From assembly GCA_016707205.1 (NCBI GenBank), contig JADJHZ010000007.1, positions 62,001 to 126,000 of the forward strand: a stretch of DNA of 64,000 nucleotides. Direction: 5' to 3'. Source of the DNA: Haliscomenobacter sp. (GTDB lineage Bacteria; Bacteroidota; Bacteroidia; Chitinophagales; Saprospiraceae). The notes beneath the pieces were generated by a model. It ran no database searches, was not told the DNA's origin, and saw nothing but the letters and a program-made list of their open reading frames with translations. The translations under genes were made by a program, and so were the position numbers. Positions 31,779 through 40,473 of this stretch are shown piece by piece. Each line of letters begins with the position of its first letter. Within the stretch, counting starts at the first letter, position 1.

Positions 31779-32867
31779 ATGTACAAGATCGTTTTTGCCG
31801 TTCTTTGTTCGGCCGCAATTGCGGGAAACGCGCAAGATTCCCTTCGGATGGATTTTGAAACGTATGACCCGCCCTCCACGCTGGTCGTCCCCGAGCATCA
31901 GCTCACCCGGGCGAGAATCCCGTTCATTGACGTCCATAGTCACCATTGGAATATGGCTAAACAGGATTTGAAAAAACTGATCCAGGAGATGGACGCGCTC
32001 CATATGGGCGCCATCATCAACCTGAGCGGCGGGGGCGGAGCCGCCTTGAAAGCGATGCAGGATAATATCAATAGCCAGGGCTATCAAAACCGGATATTCC
32101 TGTTTACCAACATCAGTTTTAATGGCATCGACGAACCGGATTGGGCCCAAAATACGGTCAAGCAACTCGAATACGACGTAGCCAACGGCGCCAAAGGGCT
32201 GAAGATCTTCAAAAGCCTGGGCTTGTCCGTCAAAGACAAATCCGGAAAGCGAGTACCTATCGACGACCCCCGTATCGACCCTGTTTGGGCCAAATGTGGA
32301 GAGCTAGGCATCCCCGTTCTCATCCACGCCGGCGATCCCGAACCCTTCTGGAGCCCGATGGACGCGCAGAACGAGCGTTGGCTTGAGCTGAAAACCCACC
32401 CGGGGCGGCGCCGAAGCGATATCAACCCGGCGCCTTGGGCGCAGATTATTCTGGAGCAGCACCGCGTTTTCCGGAAACACCCCAAAACGCGGTTTATCAA
32501 CGCCCATTTCGGCTGGTTTGCCCATGATCTGGCTAAGCTGGGTCAGCTTTTGGACGAAATGCCCAATATGTATATCGAATTGGGGGCCATTATCGCCGAA
32601 CTCGGACGGCAGCCCCGGCAAGCAAAAGCATTTTTTGAGAAATACCAGGACCGCATCCTGTTTGGCAAAGACGCCTACAACCCCGAGGAATACCATACCT
32701 ATTTCCGGGTTTTGGAAACGGCGGACGAATATTTCCCTTACTACAAACGCTACCATGCCTTCTGGCGGATGTACGGACTGGATCTTCCCGACAAGGTTCT
32801 GGAGCGGGTATATTACAAAAATGCGTTAAGCCTCATTCCCGGCCTGGACCCTGCGGTGTTCCGATAA
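31779..32867 (+). CDS. Secreted amidohydrolase-2 family enzyme
   Basis: A 362-residue exported TIM-barrel hydrolase (signal peptide MYKIVFAVLCSAAIAGNAQ). Metal-site motifs of the amidohydrolase-2 family are in order: FIDVHSHHW (HxH), LKIFKSLG, VLIHAGDPEPFW, INAHFGW, and Asp in FGKDAYN. Relatives are decarboxylases and lactone or amide hydrolases; the substrate here is unknown. The ATG at 31779 starts the signal peptide; an upstream in-frame ATG at 31752 adds nine residues. Its 3' end overlaps the convergent lactonase gene by 35 bases. Confidence 0.85.
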   Translation: MYKIVFAVLCSAAIAGNAQDSLRMDFETYDPPSTLVVPEHQLTRARIPFIDVHSHHWNMAKQDLKKLIQEMDALHMGAIINLSGGGGAALKAMQDNINSQGYQNRIFLFTNISFNGIDEPDWAQNTVKQLEYDVANGAKGLKIFKSLGLSVKDKSGKRVPIDDPRIDPVWAKCGELGIPVLIHAGDPEPFWSPMDAQNERWLELKTHPGRRRSDINPAPWAQIILEQHRVFRKHPKTRFINAHFGWFAHDLAKLGQLLDEMPNMYIELGAIIAELGRQPRQAKAFFEKYQDRILFGKDAYNPEEYHTYFRVLETADEYFPYYKRYHAFWRMYGLDLPDKVLERVYYKNALSLIPGLDPAVFR

Positions 32868-34040
32868 CTGCCGGATATTCCTGTTTCCCTGCGAATTGGA
32901 TGCAAACTGTTACCGGAGCAGCTAGTTCCCATCGAAAATCCAGCTCCCCGCCGGCGTTGATCCGGAACGTAGTCAGGTTGCCGGTATGCTGATTAGCCAC
33001 AAGCGCCCACTCCCCGCCGGGGGCAATCGCAAAATTGCGGGGAAATTTTCCCCGGGTGGGGTAATGACCGATCGGCGTGAGTCTTCCGGATGCCGGGTCA
33101 ATGGCAAACCCCGCCAGGCTGTCGTGGCCGCGGTTGGAGGCATATAGAAAGCGGCCGTTTGGCGTGCAGTGGATATCTGCGCAATAACTGGTCCCTGAAA
33201 ATCCAGACGGGAGGGTGGAAACCGGGGACTGTAAAGGGGTTAACGCTCCGCTTGCGCGATCCCACGCAAGAGGAGTTACGGTATTGTTTAGCTCATTGAC
33301 TACATAAGCTGCCGGCAGCGTGGGGTGGAAACACAAGTGCCTCGGACCCGAAGCTGCGGCCAAAGGGCAAAATGCCGGGCTGGCAGGAACCAACTTTTTC
33401 GCCGTCCGGTCTATCCGGAATATCCACACCCGGTCGGCGCCCAAGTCGGGTATGTACAAAAACGATTCATCCGGCGAAAGCACTGCTGCGTGCGGGTGGG
33501 ACGCCTCCTGCCTGGGATGTGGGCCCGAAACCTGAAAATAATGGGCGTCGGCAGCCGGCTGAAGCCCGCCGTTTTTATCGATCGGAAACATGGCGATGCC
33601 CCCCGAGTAATTGGCGATGAACGCCCATTCGTTGGCTTGGCTGACCGTTACATAACAGGGGGCAAATCCCAGGGTAGACTGGCGGTTGATCAGCCGAAGT
33701 CCGGTTTTTCCTGTTTCGTAGGCTGCCAGGTGACCGGTGGTATCGGTTCCGGGACCTGTTTCCTCTACGGCATAAAGGTATTTTCCATCGGAACTCAGGG
33801 CGAGGAAAGAAGGGTTTCGGATGGCCGTATCCTGTACGGTTTGGGTTTGCACTCCACCCAGCGTGTCCAGCCGGAAATGAACGATCCTCGGCCCTTTTGG
33901 CCGGATTGCCCTGGATTAAGGTTGTAGGAACCGGTGTAAAAGTCAAGCGCTGGCGCCGTATCCTTGATCGTTTTTGAGGCCGTGCATCCGGCGAGCGCAA
34001 CGAAAAGAAATAGAACGATTTGGGATGGATGGAATGTCAT
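32833..34040 (-). CDS. Lactonase-family seven-bladed propeller lipoprotein, frameshifted
   Basis: The family (6-phosphogluconolactonase, Pgl type) forms a seven-bladed propeller and hydrolyses sugar lactones. Blade motifs are clear: NPSFLALSSDGKYLYAVEE, HPHAAVLSPDESFLYIPDLG, GPRHLCFHPTLPAAYVVNE and PRNFAIAPGGEWALVANQ. The main frame reads from about 33900 to 32833. The N-terminus is in another frame: a lipoprotein signal (ALAGC, Cys19) from the ATG at 34040, then DFYTGSYN, the usual first strand. The frames join at the A4 run (complement of 33895-33898): one extra A gives QKGPRIVHFRLDTLGG and a 401-residue lipoprotein. Sequence error or mutation; I favour error. Confidence 0.78.
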
Positions 34041-34057
34041 ATCCTGTTTGTATTGAA

Positions 34058-34137
34058 TAGACTTGTTGCGGCAGGAATCAGCGTGGTGGGAAAAGAGCCC
34101 TTTTTAACCCGCGCTAATTCCCACCGCAACAAGTCTA
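34058..34137. repeat. 80-base hairpin element with 14-base terminal inverted repeats
   Basis: TAGACTTGTTGCGG (34058-34071) and its exact reverse complement (34124-34137) bound the element. The arms continue inward with GGAATCAGCG against CGCTAATTCC (one mismatch), so nearly the whole element folds into one hairpin. No clear target duplication is seen. It lies in the spacer between lactonase and lemA. Confidence 0.6.
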
Positions 34138-34226
34138 ATATAAATCATTAAATTGTAGGCGATAAGGTTGCCTTTGAATCGGAATGAAGGTAAGCTGAAA
34201 TCTCCATTAACCAACAACAAATTGAT

Positions 34227-34775
34227 ATGATCTACGCGTTTATTGCCCTTGTGGTTATTGCCCTTTGGGGCATTATGCTCTTCAACCGGGGCGTCCGGCT
34301 CAAGAATCAGGTGGAAGAAGCCTGGAGCGGTATTTCTGTCCAGCTCAAACGCCGCTATGACCTCATTCCCAATTTGGTCAATACCGTGAAAGGCTATGCC
34401 TCCCACGAGCAGGATACGCTGGAAAAAGTGATCCAGCTCCGCAACCAGGCACAATCTGCGCCTGCCGGGCAGATCAACGAGCAAGTTCATGCCGAGGCCG
34501 CTCTTTCAGCGGGCATTCGCTCCATCTTCGCCCTCGCGGAAAATTATCCAGACCTGAAAGCCAATCAGAATTTTCTCGACCTCCAGCAAACCCTGACCGA
34601 GGTGGAAGATCACCTCCAGAACGCCCGCCGGTATTACAATGCAGTGGTCCGGGATAACAACAACTACGTGGATGGATTCCCTTCCATGATCGTTGCGCGC
34701 TTGGGCGGATTCAAGGGATTCGACTTCTTTGAAGCGGACGAAAAAGAACGGGGAAACGTCGAAGTGAAATTTTAA
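34227..34775 (+). CDS. lemA: LemA family protein
   Basis: A 182-residue protein with an N-terminal membrane helix (residues 1-19) and a long helical domain. Family signatures are NRGVRLKNQVEEAWSGISVQ, RRYDLIPNLVNTVKGYASHE, and NARRYYNAVVRDNN with the C-terminal GFDFFEADE. LemA proteins are membrane-anchored with a mostly helical soluble part; their function is not settled. It is 41 bases upstream of a DUF2207 gene; the pair is common and points to a shared envelope complex. Confidence 0.93.
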   Translation: MIYAFIALVVIALWGIMLFNRGVRLKNQVEEAWSGISVQLKRRYDLIPNLVNTVKGYASHEQDTLEKVIQLRNQAQSAPAGQINEQVHAEAALSAGIRSIFALAENYPDLKANQNFLDLQQTLTEVEDHLQNARRYYNAVVRDNNNYVDGFPSMIVARLGGFKGFDFFEADEKERGNVEVKF

Positions 34776-34816
34776 CGCTTTTTCTTCATAGGGCGCATGC
34801 CCGCTTCGATCAACCT

Positions 34817-36475
34817 ATGGCTAGATTCTTTTTCTTGATCGGCTGCCTGTTGGCGCCAGCAGGATGGCTCCATGCGGAGTATTTCACCATCAGGCATTAC
34901 GCTATTCAAATGGACGTTTCCGCTTCCGGCGTGTTTTCCGTGGAAGAAACCCTGGACGTGGAGTTCAGCCAGGAACGTCATGGTATATACCGGACGATTC
35001 CCACCGCCTATCGGGTAGACGGCAAAAAGGTCCGCATCCGGATATCGGACGTGGAAACGCCTCGCTGGCCTATGGAGCGGGAATGGGAATTGGACCGGTT
35101 GTTGATCCGGATCGGCGACCCGGATCGGTACGTGAGCGGACGGCAACAGTATGTGATCCGGTACAAGGTGCGCAAAGCCTGGCTTTTCCCAGAGGAGCAC
35201 ACCGAATTTTACTGGAATCTGGTCGGAAATGACTGGGAGGTCCCAATCGACTCCATTTCGTTTACCATCCGTTTTGAAAAAGATCCCGGCTTGCAGGAAG
35301 GCGATTTCCGGGTTTTTACAGGCTACCGGGGCGATCAGGGATCGGATGCCACGATTGCCTATACCGGAGAAGGGCAGATTTCCGGCGCCAGTACCCGGCC
35401 TTTCTATTCGCAAGAGGGATTGACCGTGGCGGTTCGCCTGCCGGTGGATTATATCCCAAGACCTTCCGAGACCCAGCTCTTTTTAGCGAAATACGGCCTC
35501 CTGGCCATACCCGTAGCCCTCCTGGCGTTTATCTTAATTCTCTGGGAACGCATAGGGCGGGACGACCCCACGATCACCATGGCCGAATATTATCCGCCCG
35601 AGGGCATCTCGCCTTCAGAAGCAGGCGCTTTCCTGGATGATAAAGTGGACAACCGCGACCTCATCGCCCTGATTCCCTACTGGGCTTCCGAAGGGTTGCT
35701 CGAGATCCACGAGGTGAAAGAAAAAGTGCTGTTCGTCTTCTCGGATTCCAGTTTTGAGTTTGTCAAGCTCAAAGGACTGCCGGCGGGAAGGCCTGCGTAC
35801 GAGGAGATCATTTTTGAAGGCCTCTTCCGGGATGGAGATCGCGTCCGGCTTAGCGATTTAAAGGATAAGTTCTATAATACCATGAACTCGGCCCGAACTA
35901 AACTGAGCAAAACCGTCAAGGAAAAAGCCTATTACACGTCGCAGTCGCTTCGGTTTAAGGCCTGGTTTCCGGTGTTCGGAGCATTATCGCTGGCGGCGGG
36001 AGTGGGGTGCGTTTTTATTTCCCAGATCTTTGCCGGGATGGGGATGGCCGTTGTTGGGGCGTTGTTTTTCATCATGCAGCGGCCCATGCTGCGCAGGACC
36101 AAACTGGGGTCGCAGGTATATCAAAAATTGCGCGGGTTCCGGGAGTTTGTCGACAGAGCGGATCGCCCCCGCCTGGAACGCCTGTTGCAGGAAGACGCGG
36201 GGTATTTCGAAAAAACCCTCCCCTACGCCATTGCTTTCGGAATGGCCAAAGCGTGGTCCAAAAAATTTGACGGAATGTTCACCGAGCCTCCCTCCTGGTA
36301 CTACGGCGCGTCCATGCATGGCGGCGTTTCGGATTTTGGCCATTTTTCCGAGAACTTTAGCTCGGGAATGAAGGAGGTACAAAGCGTGTTTACCAGTTCG
36401 CCCAGCAGTTCCGGTAGCGGAGGCGGGGGATCCTCCGGCGGTGGATTTGGCGGTGGAGGGGGGGGGAGTTGGTAG
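34817..36475 (+). CDS. DUF2207 membrane protein (YciQ-like)
   Basis: A 552-residue protein: signal peptide (to about WLHA, residue 20), an extracytoplasmic beta domain (about 21-215; QMDVSASGVFSVEETLDVEF, HGIYRTIP), a membrane helix (about 225-245), a cytoplasmic winged-helix-like part, a pair of membrane helices (about 383-420), and a C-terminal tail of Ser and Gly ending in GGGGGGSW. That is the typical DUF2207 layout, including the low-complexity tail. It forms an operon with lemA. Biochemical role unknown. Confidence 0.9.
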   Translation: MARFFFLIGCLLAPAGWLHAEYFTIRHYAIQMDVSASGVFSVEETLDVEFSQERHGIYRTIPTAYRVDGKKVRIRISDVETPRWPMEREWELDRLLIRIGDPDRYVSGRQQYVIRYKVRKAWLFPEEHTEFYWNLVGNDWEVPIDSISFTIRFEKDPGLQEGDFRVFTGYRGDQGSDATIAYTGEGQISGASTRPFYSQEGLTVAVRLPVDYIPRPSETQLFLAKYGLLAIPVALLAFILILWERIGRDDPTITMAEYYPPEGISPSEAGAFLDDKVDNRDLIALIPYWASEGLLEIHEVKEKVLFVFSDSSFEFVKLKGLPAGRPAYEEIIFEGLFRDGDRVRLSDLKDKFYNTMNSARTKLSKTVKEKAYYTSQSLRFKAWFPVFGALSLAAGVGCVFISQIFAGMGMAVVGALFFIMQRPMLRRTKLGSQVYQKLRGFREFVDRADRPRLERLLQEDAGYFEKTLPYAIAFGMAKAWSKKFDGMFTEPPSWYYGASMHGGVSDFGHFSENFSSGMKEVQSVFTSSPSSSGSGGGGSSGGGFGGGGGGSW

Positions 36476-36568
36476 ATTTCCGGTTTTTCTTTGGAATTTC
36501 CCCTCTTTTATTGATAAAAATCAGGAGAGCGCCCCCTTTTTGTCATGGGTTGAAGGTATCGATTTGTC

Positions 36569-36576
36569 TATCTTTC
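36569..36576 (+). promoter_or_regulatory. -7-like element TATCTTTC for the oxidoreductase operon
   Basis: TATCTTTC, one mismatch to the consensus, with TTG sixteen bases upstream (36550-36552). It lies about 50 bases before the ATG at 36623. Confidence 0.35.
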
Positions 36577-36622
36577 TGACAAGAGGAACAACCTCAGCAT
36601 TGCCTAACCAAACCATAAAGCC

Positions 36623-38899
36623 ATGTTGGAAATCCGAGGCCACGCGAGAGGCGGTCAGGGTATGGTGACTGCTTTTGAGATCATGGCGAAAATCCTCAGC
36701 GCATTTGGCGACTTCCGGGTTCAGGCTTTTCCTGCTTTTGGGGTAGAGCGGACCGGAGCCCCTATCCAGGCGTTTTTACGAGCTGGGCGCAAAGAGATTC
36801 TCAACCGGAGCAATATTTATCAGCCCAATCTGGTCGTCGTATTTGACGAAGGACTGCTGGGCCAGGTTCAGGTCATGGACGGATTGCAACCTGGGGGCGC
36901 AGTCCTGATCAACACCGATCGTTCTCCTGCCGATTTTTCCGAATACGCCTTCCCGGTATACACCATTCCTGCTACCCGGATCTCCCTGCTGCATGGACTA
37001 GGGTCGCGATCCCTGCCCATTGTCAACGCAGCAATGATTGGCGCCCTGGCGCGCATCCTGCACCTGGACCCCCAGGCGATGCAGGAGATCATTCGGGAGT
37101 ATGCCCCCGCGAAGCCCGCAGAGAATGCGGCTTCTGCGTTTCAAGCCTTTGGCATGGCTGCCCGTTCGGAAGGAGGGAAAGAGACCCTCCGGCAGCTTCT
37201 TTGGGCTTCGCCTTCTTCGAATGGAACAGAAATACCGGCTTTCGCGGCCTGGGAAGAAAAGGCGCCTCCAGAAGGGGTTCCGGATATCCCTGCCTGGTTT
37301 AAACCCCTTTCAGTGAACAAAACAGGTAATTGGAGGGTCATGACGCCGGTTTACGCCGACCGTACCCCTCCGTGTAATGCCCGCTGCCCTGCCGGAACCG
37401 ACGTACGGGGGTTCGTCAAACTGGCTACCCAGCATAAATTCCAGGAAGCCTACGAAACGATTCTTGCACATAATCCCTTCCCGGGCGTTTGCGGGCGGGT
37501 TTGCCCCCATTTTTGCGAACAACATTGCAACCGAAATGCCCTTGACGGCAGCGTGAATATTGGCGCTATTGAACGGTTTCTTGCCGATCAGACCCGGGAT
37601 AATACCCCCGCGCCGGTTCCTATTGCTTTTGCCCCCCGCATCGCGGTTATCGGCGCTGGCCCTGCCGGGCTCACCGCGGCGCTGCGGCTCCGGCAAAAGG
37701 GCTATGCCGTGAAGGTCTTTGAAGCGCTGCCCCAGGCAGGCGGGATGATGCGCACGGGAATCCCCCGGTTTCGGTTGCCGGACGATGTGCTGGACCAGGA
37801 AATCCAGCGCATTCTCGACCAGGGGGTAGAATTGGAACTCAACCGGAAAGTGCGTTTAAGCGAGCTCGCTACCTCCTATTCTGCCGTGATCACGGCTATC
37901 GGCTCCCATGTAGGAATGGAACTGGGTATTCAAGGCAACGCGGAGGCCGTGAAAGAAGGAATTGGATTTCTTTCCCAATTCAAGCTCAAGGGCCAAACGG
38001 CTGGGGTGCGCAAAGGAGATGCGGTGGCTGTCGTCGGAGGCGGAAACACAGCCATCGACGTGTCGAGGACCTTGCTCCGCCTGGGCGCTATCCCAACCAT
38101 CTACTACCGCCGTACCCTTCAGGAAATGCCCGCCATTGCCCAGGAAGTAGAAGAAGCCCGGACAGAAGGCGTCCACCTCGAGTTATTGACGGCTCCGGTA
38201 GGCGTGCGCGAAACCCCTGAAAGGAAAATCGCGCTCACGCTAATCCGCATGGAACTCGGAGAACCCGACGCTTCCGGGCGCCGCAAACCGGCGCCCATTG
38301 CCGGATCGGAATACGTTATTGAGGTGGACCACCTGATCACCGCTATCGGGCAGCGCCCGGATGCGTATGCGCTGTCTGGAAGCGAATTTACCATCCGCCA
38401 GGGGTTGGTGGGCAAGGACGGGGAGCTGCCGGTTTTTTGCGCTGGTGATATGGCCTGGGGAGGCACCGTGGCCGAAGCCATCGGCAGCGGGAACAAAGCA
38501 GCTGAAGAGGTACACGCGTACTTCCAGGAGATGCCTTACTCCCACGAAGAACACCTTCCCAATGTAGTGCTTCCCAAAGACATCAACCTGAACTACTATT
38601 TGCCGGTGGCCCGGCATGCCTCCATCGTGCGGCACCCCAAGGAGTTGTATGGCGATTTTACGGAAGTGAATCAGGGACTTAAAAGCGGGGCTATTCTTTC
38701 GGAAACCGCCCGTTGCCTTCATTGCGGGGACTGCTTTAGCTGCGGTAATTGCTTCAATTACTGCCCTGACGCGGCTATACATGTAGACGAAGAAGGCCGC
38801 CTACGGATCGACTATGACTACTGCAAAGGCTGTGGGATTTGCGTAAACGAATGCCCCTGCTCGGCCATACAAGTGGACATAGCCGAATTGGTCCGGTAA
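36623..38899 (+). CDS. Fusion of 2-oxoacid oxidoreductase gamma subunit, GltD-type flavoprotein and ferredoxin
   Basis: A 758-residue three-part protein. Residues 1-190 are the gamma domain of pyruvate/2-oxoacid:ferredoxin oxidoreductases (GHARGGQGM near 6-14). Residues about 230-650 match the small subunit of glutamate synthase: N-terminal cysteines (CNARCP, CGRVCPHFC), FAD site VIGAGPAGL near 340 and NAD(P)H site VVGGGNTAID near 468. Residues about 690-750 hold two [4Fe-4S] motifs (CLHCGDCFSCGNC and CKGCGICVNEC). With the alpha and beta genes that follow it completes an enzyme that cleaves a 2-oxoacid with CoA, with electrons passing through the flavoprotein, probably to or from NAD(P)H. 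It is 26 bases upstream of the alpha gene. Confidence 0.9.
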   Translation: MLEIRGHARGGQGMVTAFEIMAKILSAFGDFRVQAFPAFGVERTGAPIQAFLRAGRKEILNRSNIYQPNLVVVFDEGLLGQVQVMDGLQPGGAVLINTDRSPADFSEYAFPVYTIPATRISLLHGLGSRSLPIVNAAMIGALARILHLDPQAMQEIIREYAPAKPAENAASAFQAFGMAARSEGGKETLRQLLWASPSSNGTEIPAFAAWEEKAPPEGVPDIPAWFKPLSVNKTGNWRVMTPVYADRTPPCNARCPAGTDVRGFVKLATQHKFQEAYETILAHNPFPGVCGRVCPHFCEQHCNRNALDGSVNIGAIERFLADQTRDNTPAPVPIAFAPRIAVIGAGPAGLTAALRLRQKGYAVKVFEALPQAGGMMRTGIPRFRLPDDVLDQEIQRILDQGVELELNRKVRLSELATSYSAVITAIGSHVGMELGIQGNAEAVKEGIGFLSQFKLKGQTAGVRKGDAVAVVGGGNTAIDVSRTLLRLGAIPTIYYRRTLQEMPAIAQEVEEARTEGVHLELLTAPVGVRETPERKIALTLIRMELGEPDASGRRKPAPIAGSEYVIEVDHLITAIGQRPDAYALSGSEFTIRQGLVGKDGELPVFCAGDMAWGGTVAEAIGSGNKAAEEVHAYFQEMPYSHEEHLPNVVLPKDINLNYYLPVARHASIVRHPKELYGDFTEVNQGLKSGAILSETARCLHCGDCFSCGNCFNYCPDAAIHVDEEGRLRIDYDYCKGCGICVNECPCSAIQVDIAELVR

Positions 38900-38925
38900 A
38901 TCTTTTAAGGAAAAACACTGCGTTC

Positions 38926-40131
38926 ATGAATAAGGTAAGCATCGCTACGGAAGCGCCTCCTAAAGCCAAAACCAGTTTGTTTCCCCGGCATCGGGAACTC
39001 ATCCTGAAAGGGAACTACGCTGCTGCGGAAGCAGCCAAGTTGTGCAGGGTGGGGTTTGTTCCGGCTTATCCCATCACCCCCCAAACGAGCATTGTGGAGC
39101 GGATTGCGGAAATGACGGCCAAAGGGGAAATGGGCGCTACGTACATCAACATGGACAGCGAACATTCGGTGTTTGCCGCCGCCATGGGCGCCGCGATCGC
39201 CGGAGAGCGGGTATTTACCGCTACTGCGGGGCAGGGCTTGTTTTATGCCCACGAGGTATTGCACGCGATCGCGCATTTCCGCCTGCCCGTGGTTATGTGC
39301 AACGTCGGCCGGCCCTCTATCCCCTGGAATATCTGGTCGGATCAAAGCGACTCCTTGTCCCAGCGGGATACGGGATGGATACAGCTCTATGGCGAAAGCT
39401 CTCAGGAGGTGCTCGATAGCCTGATTCAGGCATATATGCTGGCGGAGCGGGTTCATATTCCGGTCATGGTGGTCCTGGACGCCTTTTACCAAAGCCATAC
39501 CAGCGAAAATACCTGGGTGCCCGATCAGGACCTGGTGGATGAATTTTTACCTCCCCCCGCTTTTCAAACCGGGGAGGCTACTGCGGCGAATCAGCACCTT
39601 GCCTTTGGCGGGCTTATCCCGCCGGAGCATTACTTTAAATTCAATTATTCGTTCTGGAAAGCTATTCAGGAAGTAGAGGAGGAAGCAGAGACCGTCGCCG
39701 AAGCGTTTGGGAAGCAGTTCGGGCGCACGTACCATAATGTAGAAGCGATTAATATCGGCCCCCAAACCAAAGTGGTGCTCGTAACGATGTCGAGCATCGC
39801 TACTACCGCCCGGGGCGTGGTCCAGCATCATCCGGAGGTGGGACTGCTCAAGCTCCGCTTGTTCCGGCCATTTCCTTCCAGGGCTATTTTAGACGCCTTT
39901 GCCCAGCTGTCGCCGGATACCCGGATCGCGTGCATCGAACGCAATTTCCTGGGCGATCGGGAAGGCGGGGTTATGCAGGAAATGCGGCGTGCTTTGTACG
40001 GAAATCCTTTCCCGATGCGCGATTTCTACGCGGGGCTCGGGGGAAAAGACGTTCCTCCCTCAACCATAGAGAAAATCATCCACCTGGCAAAAGAAGGCAA
40101 AGAGGACGTGTATTGGGTAGATTTTGAGTGA
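38926..40131 (+). CDS. 2-oxoacid:acceptor oxidoreductase, alpha subunit
   Basis: A 401-residue alpha subunit (PorA/KorA type) with the N-terminal pyrimidine-binding domain: PAYPITPQTSIVE (about 45-57), MDSEHSVFAAAMGAAIAGERVFTATAGQGL, and the domain-II region VVLVTMSSIATTARG (about 285-300). The start at 38926 follows the fused gamma gene closely; an earlier ATG at 38839 lies inside that gene. It needs the beta subunit for the thiamine diphosphate. The substrate (pyruvate, 2-oxoglutarate or a branched-chain oxoacid) cannot be decided; PITPQT and the sequence of the phosphate region fit pyruvate enzymes. Confidence 0.9.
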   Translation: MNKVSIATEAPPKAKTSLFPRHRELILKGNYAAAEAAKLCRVGFVPAYPITPQTSIVERIAEMTAKGEMGATYINMDSEHSVFAAAMGAAIAGERVFTATAGQGLFYAHEVLHAIAHFRLPVVMCNVGRPSIPWNIWSDQSDSLSQRDTGWIQLYGESSQEVLDSLIQAYMLAERVHIPVMVVLDAFYQSHTSENTWVPDQDLVDEFLPPPAFQTGEATAANQHLAFGGLIPPEHYFKFNYSFWKAIQEVEEEAETVAEAFGKQFGRTYHNVEAINIGPQTKVVLVTMSSIATTARGVVQHHPEVGLLKLRLFRPFPSRAILDAFAQLSPDTRIACIERNFLGDREGGVMQEMRRALYGNPFPMRDFYAGLGGKDVPPSTIEKIIHLAKEGKEDVYWVDFE

Positions 40132-40144
40132 GTGGTTGAGGCAG

Positions 40145-40389
40145 AGCCTCAAAGGAGATACGGAGCACAAGGCGGAGCCTCGCGCCAGTTTGATGTAGCC
40201 GGTCAGGGGACCGGCGCCGGGGAGGGGGGGGGGGGGGGGGGGGGGCCGGGGGGGGGGGGGGGGGGCCAGTTGATGTCGGTCAGGACCGGCGAATAGTTCC
40301 GCACGAAATCTGGGGATTTCGGCGAACAGAGGAGACAGCCTCAAAGTAGATACGGAGCGCGAGGCGGAGCCTCGCGCCAGTTTGATGTA
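40145..40389. repeat. Repeat mosaic filling the 342-base spacer between alpha and beta genes
   Basis: Two 53-base direct repeats (40145-40197 and 40337-40389, three mismatches) each hold the palindrome core GGCGGAGCC and end in CGCGCCAGTTTGATGTA. Between them are CCGGTC-AGGG-GACCGG (around 40200), a degraded copy of it (around 40280), and a unit from TAGTTCCGCACG at 40294 to GGCGAACAG (40329) with an inner ATC/GAT hairpin. The same modules in the same order occur at 57589-57744. A poly-G tract interrupts the array. Confidence 0.7.
40224..40265. repeat. Poly-G tract (G22-CC-G18)
   Basis: Twenty-two G, then CC, then eighteen G. Nothing else in the window is like it. It may be a two-colour sequencing artefact built into the assembly, or a real G-quadruplex-forming tract. 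Confidence 0.8.
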
Positions 40390-40473
40390 CGAGGTACGAA
40401 GGAGGAGGGTTGAGCGAACAACCAAATAAATTTCACAGGAGGCGGAGAAAAACGCCTTCTCAAACCGAAGCGT

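Noticed and set aside
40145..40389. Possible CRISPR array
   Set aside because: Only two long direct repeats with palindromic modules and a poly-G between them, no regular spacers and no cas genes.
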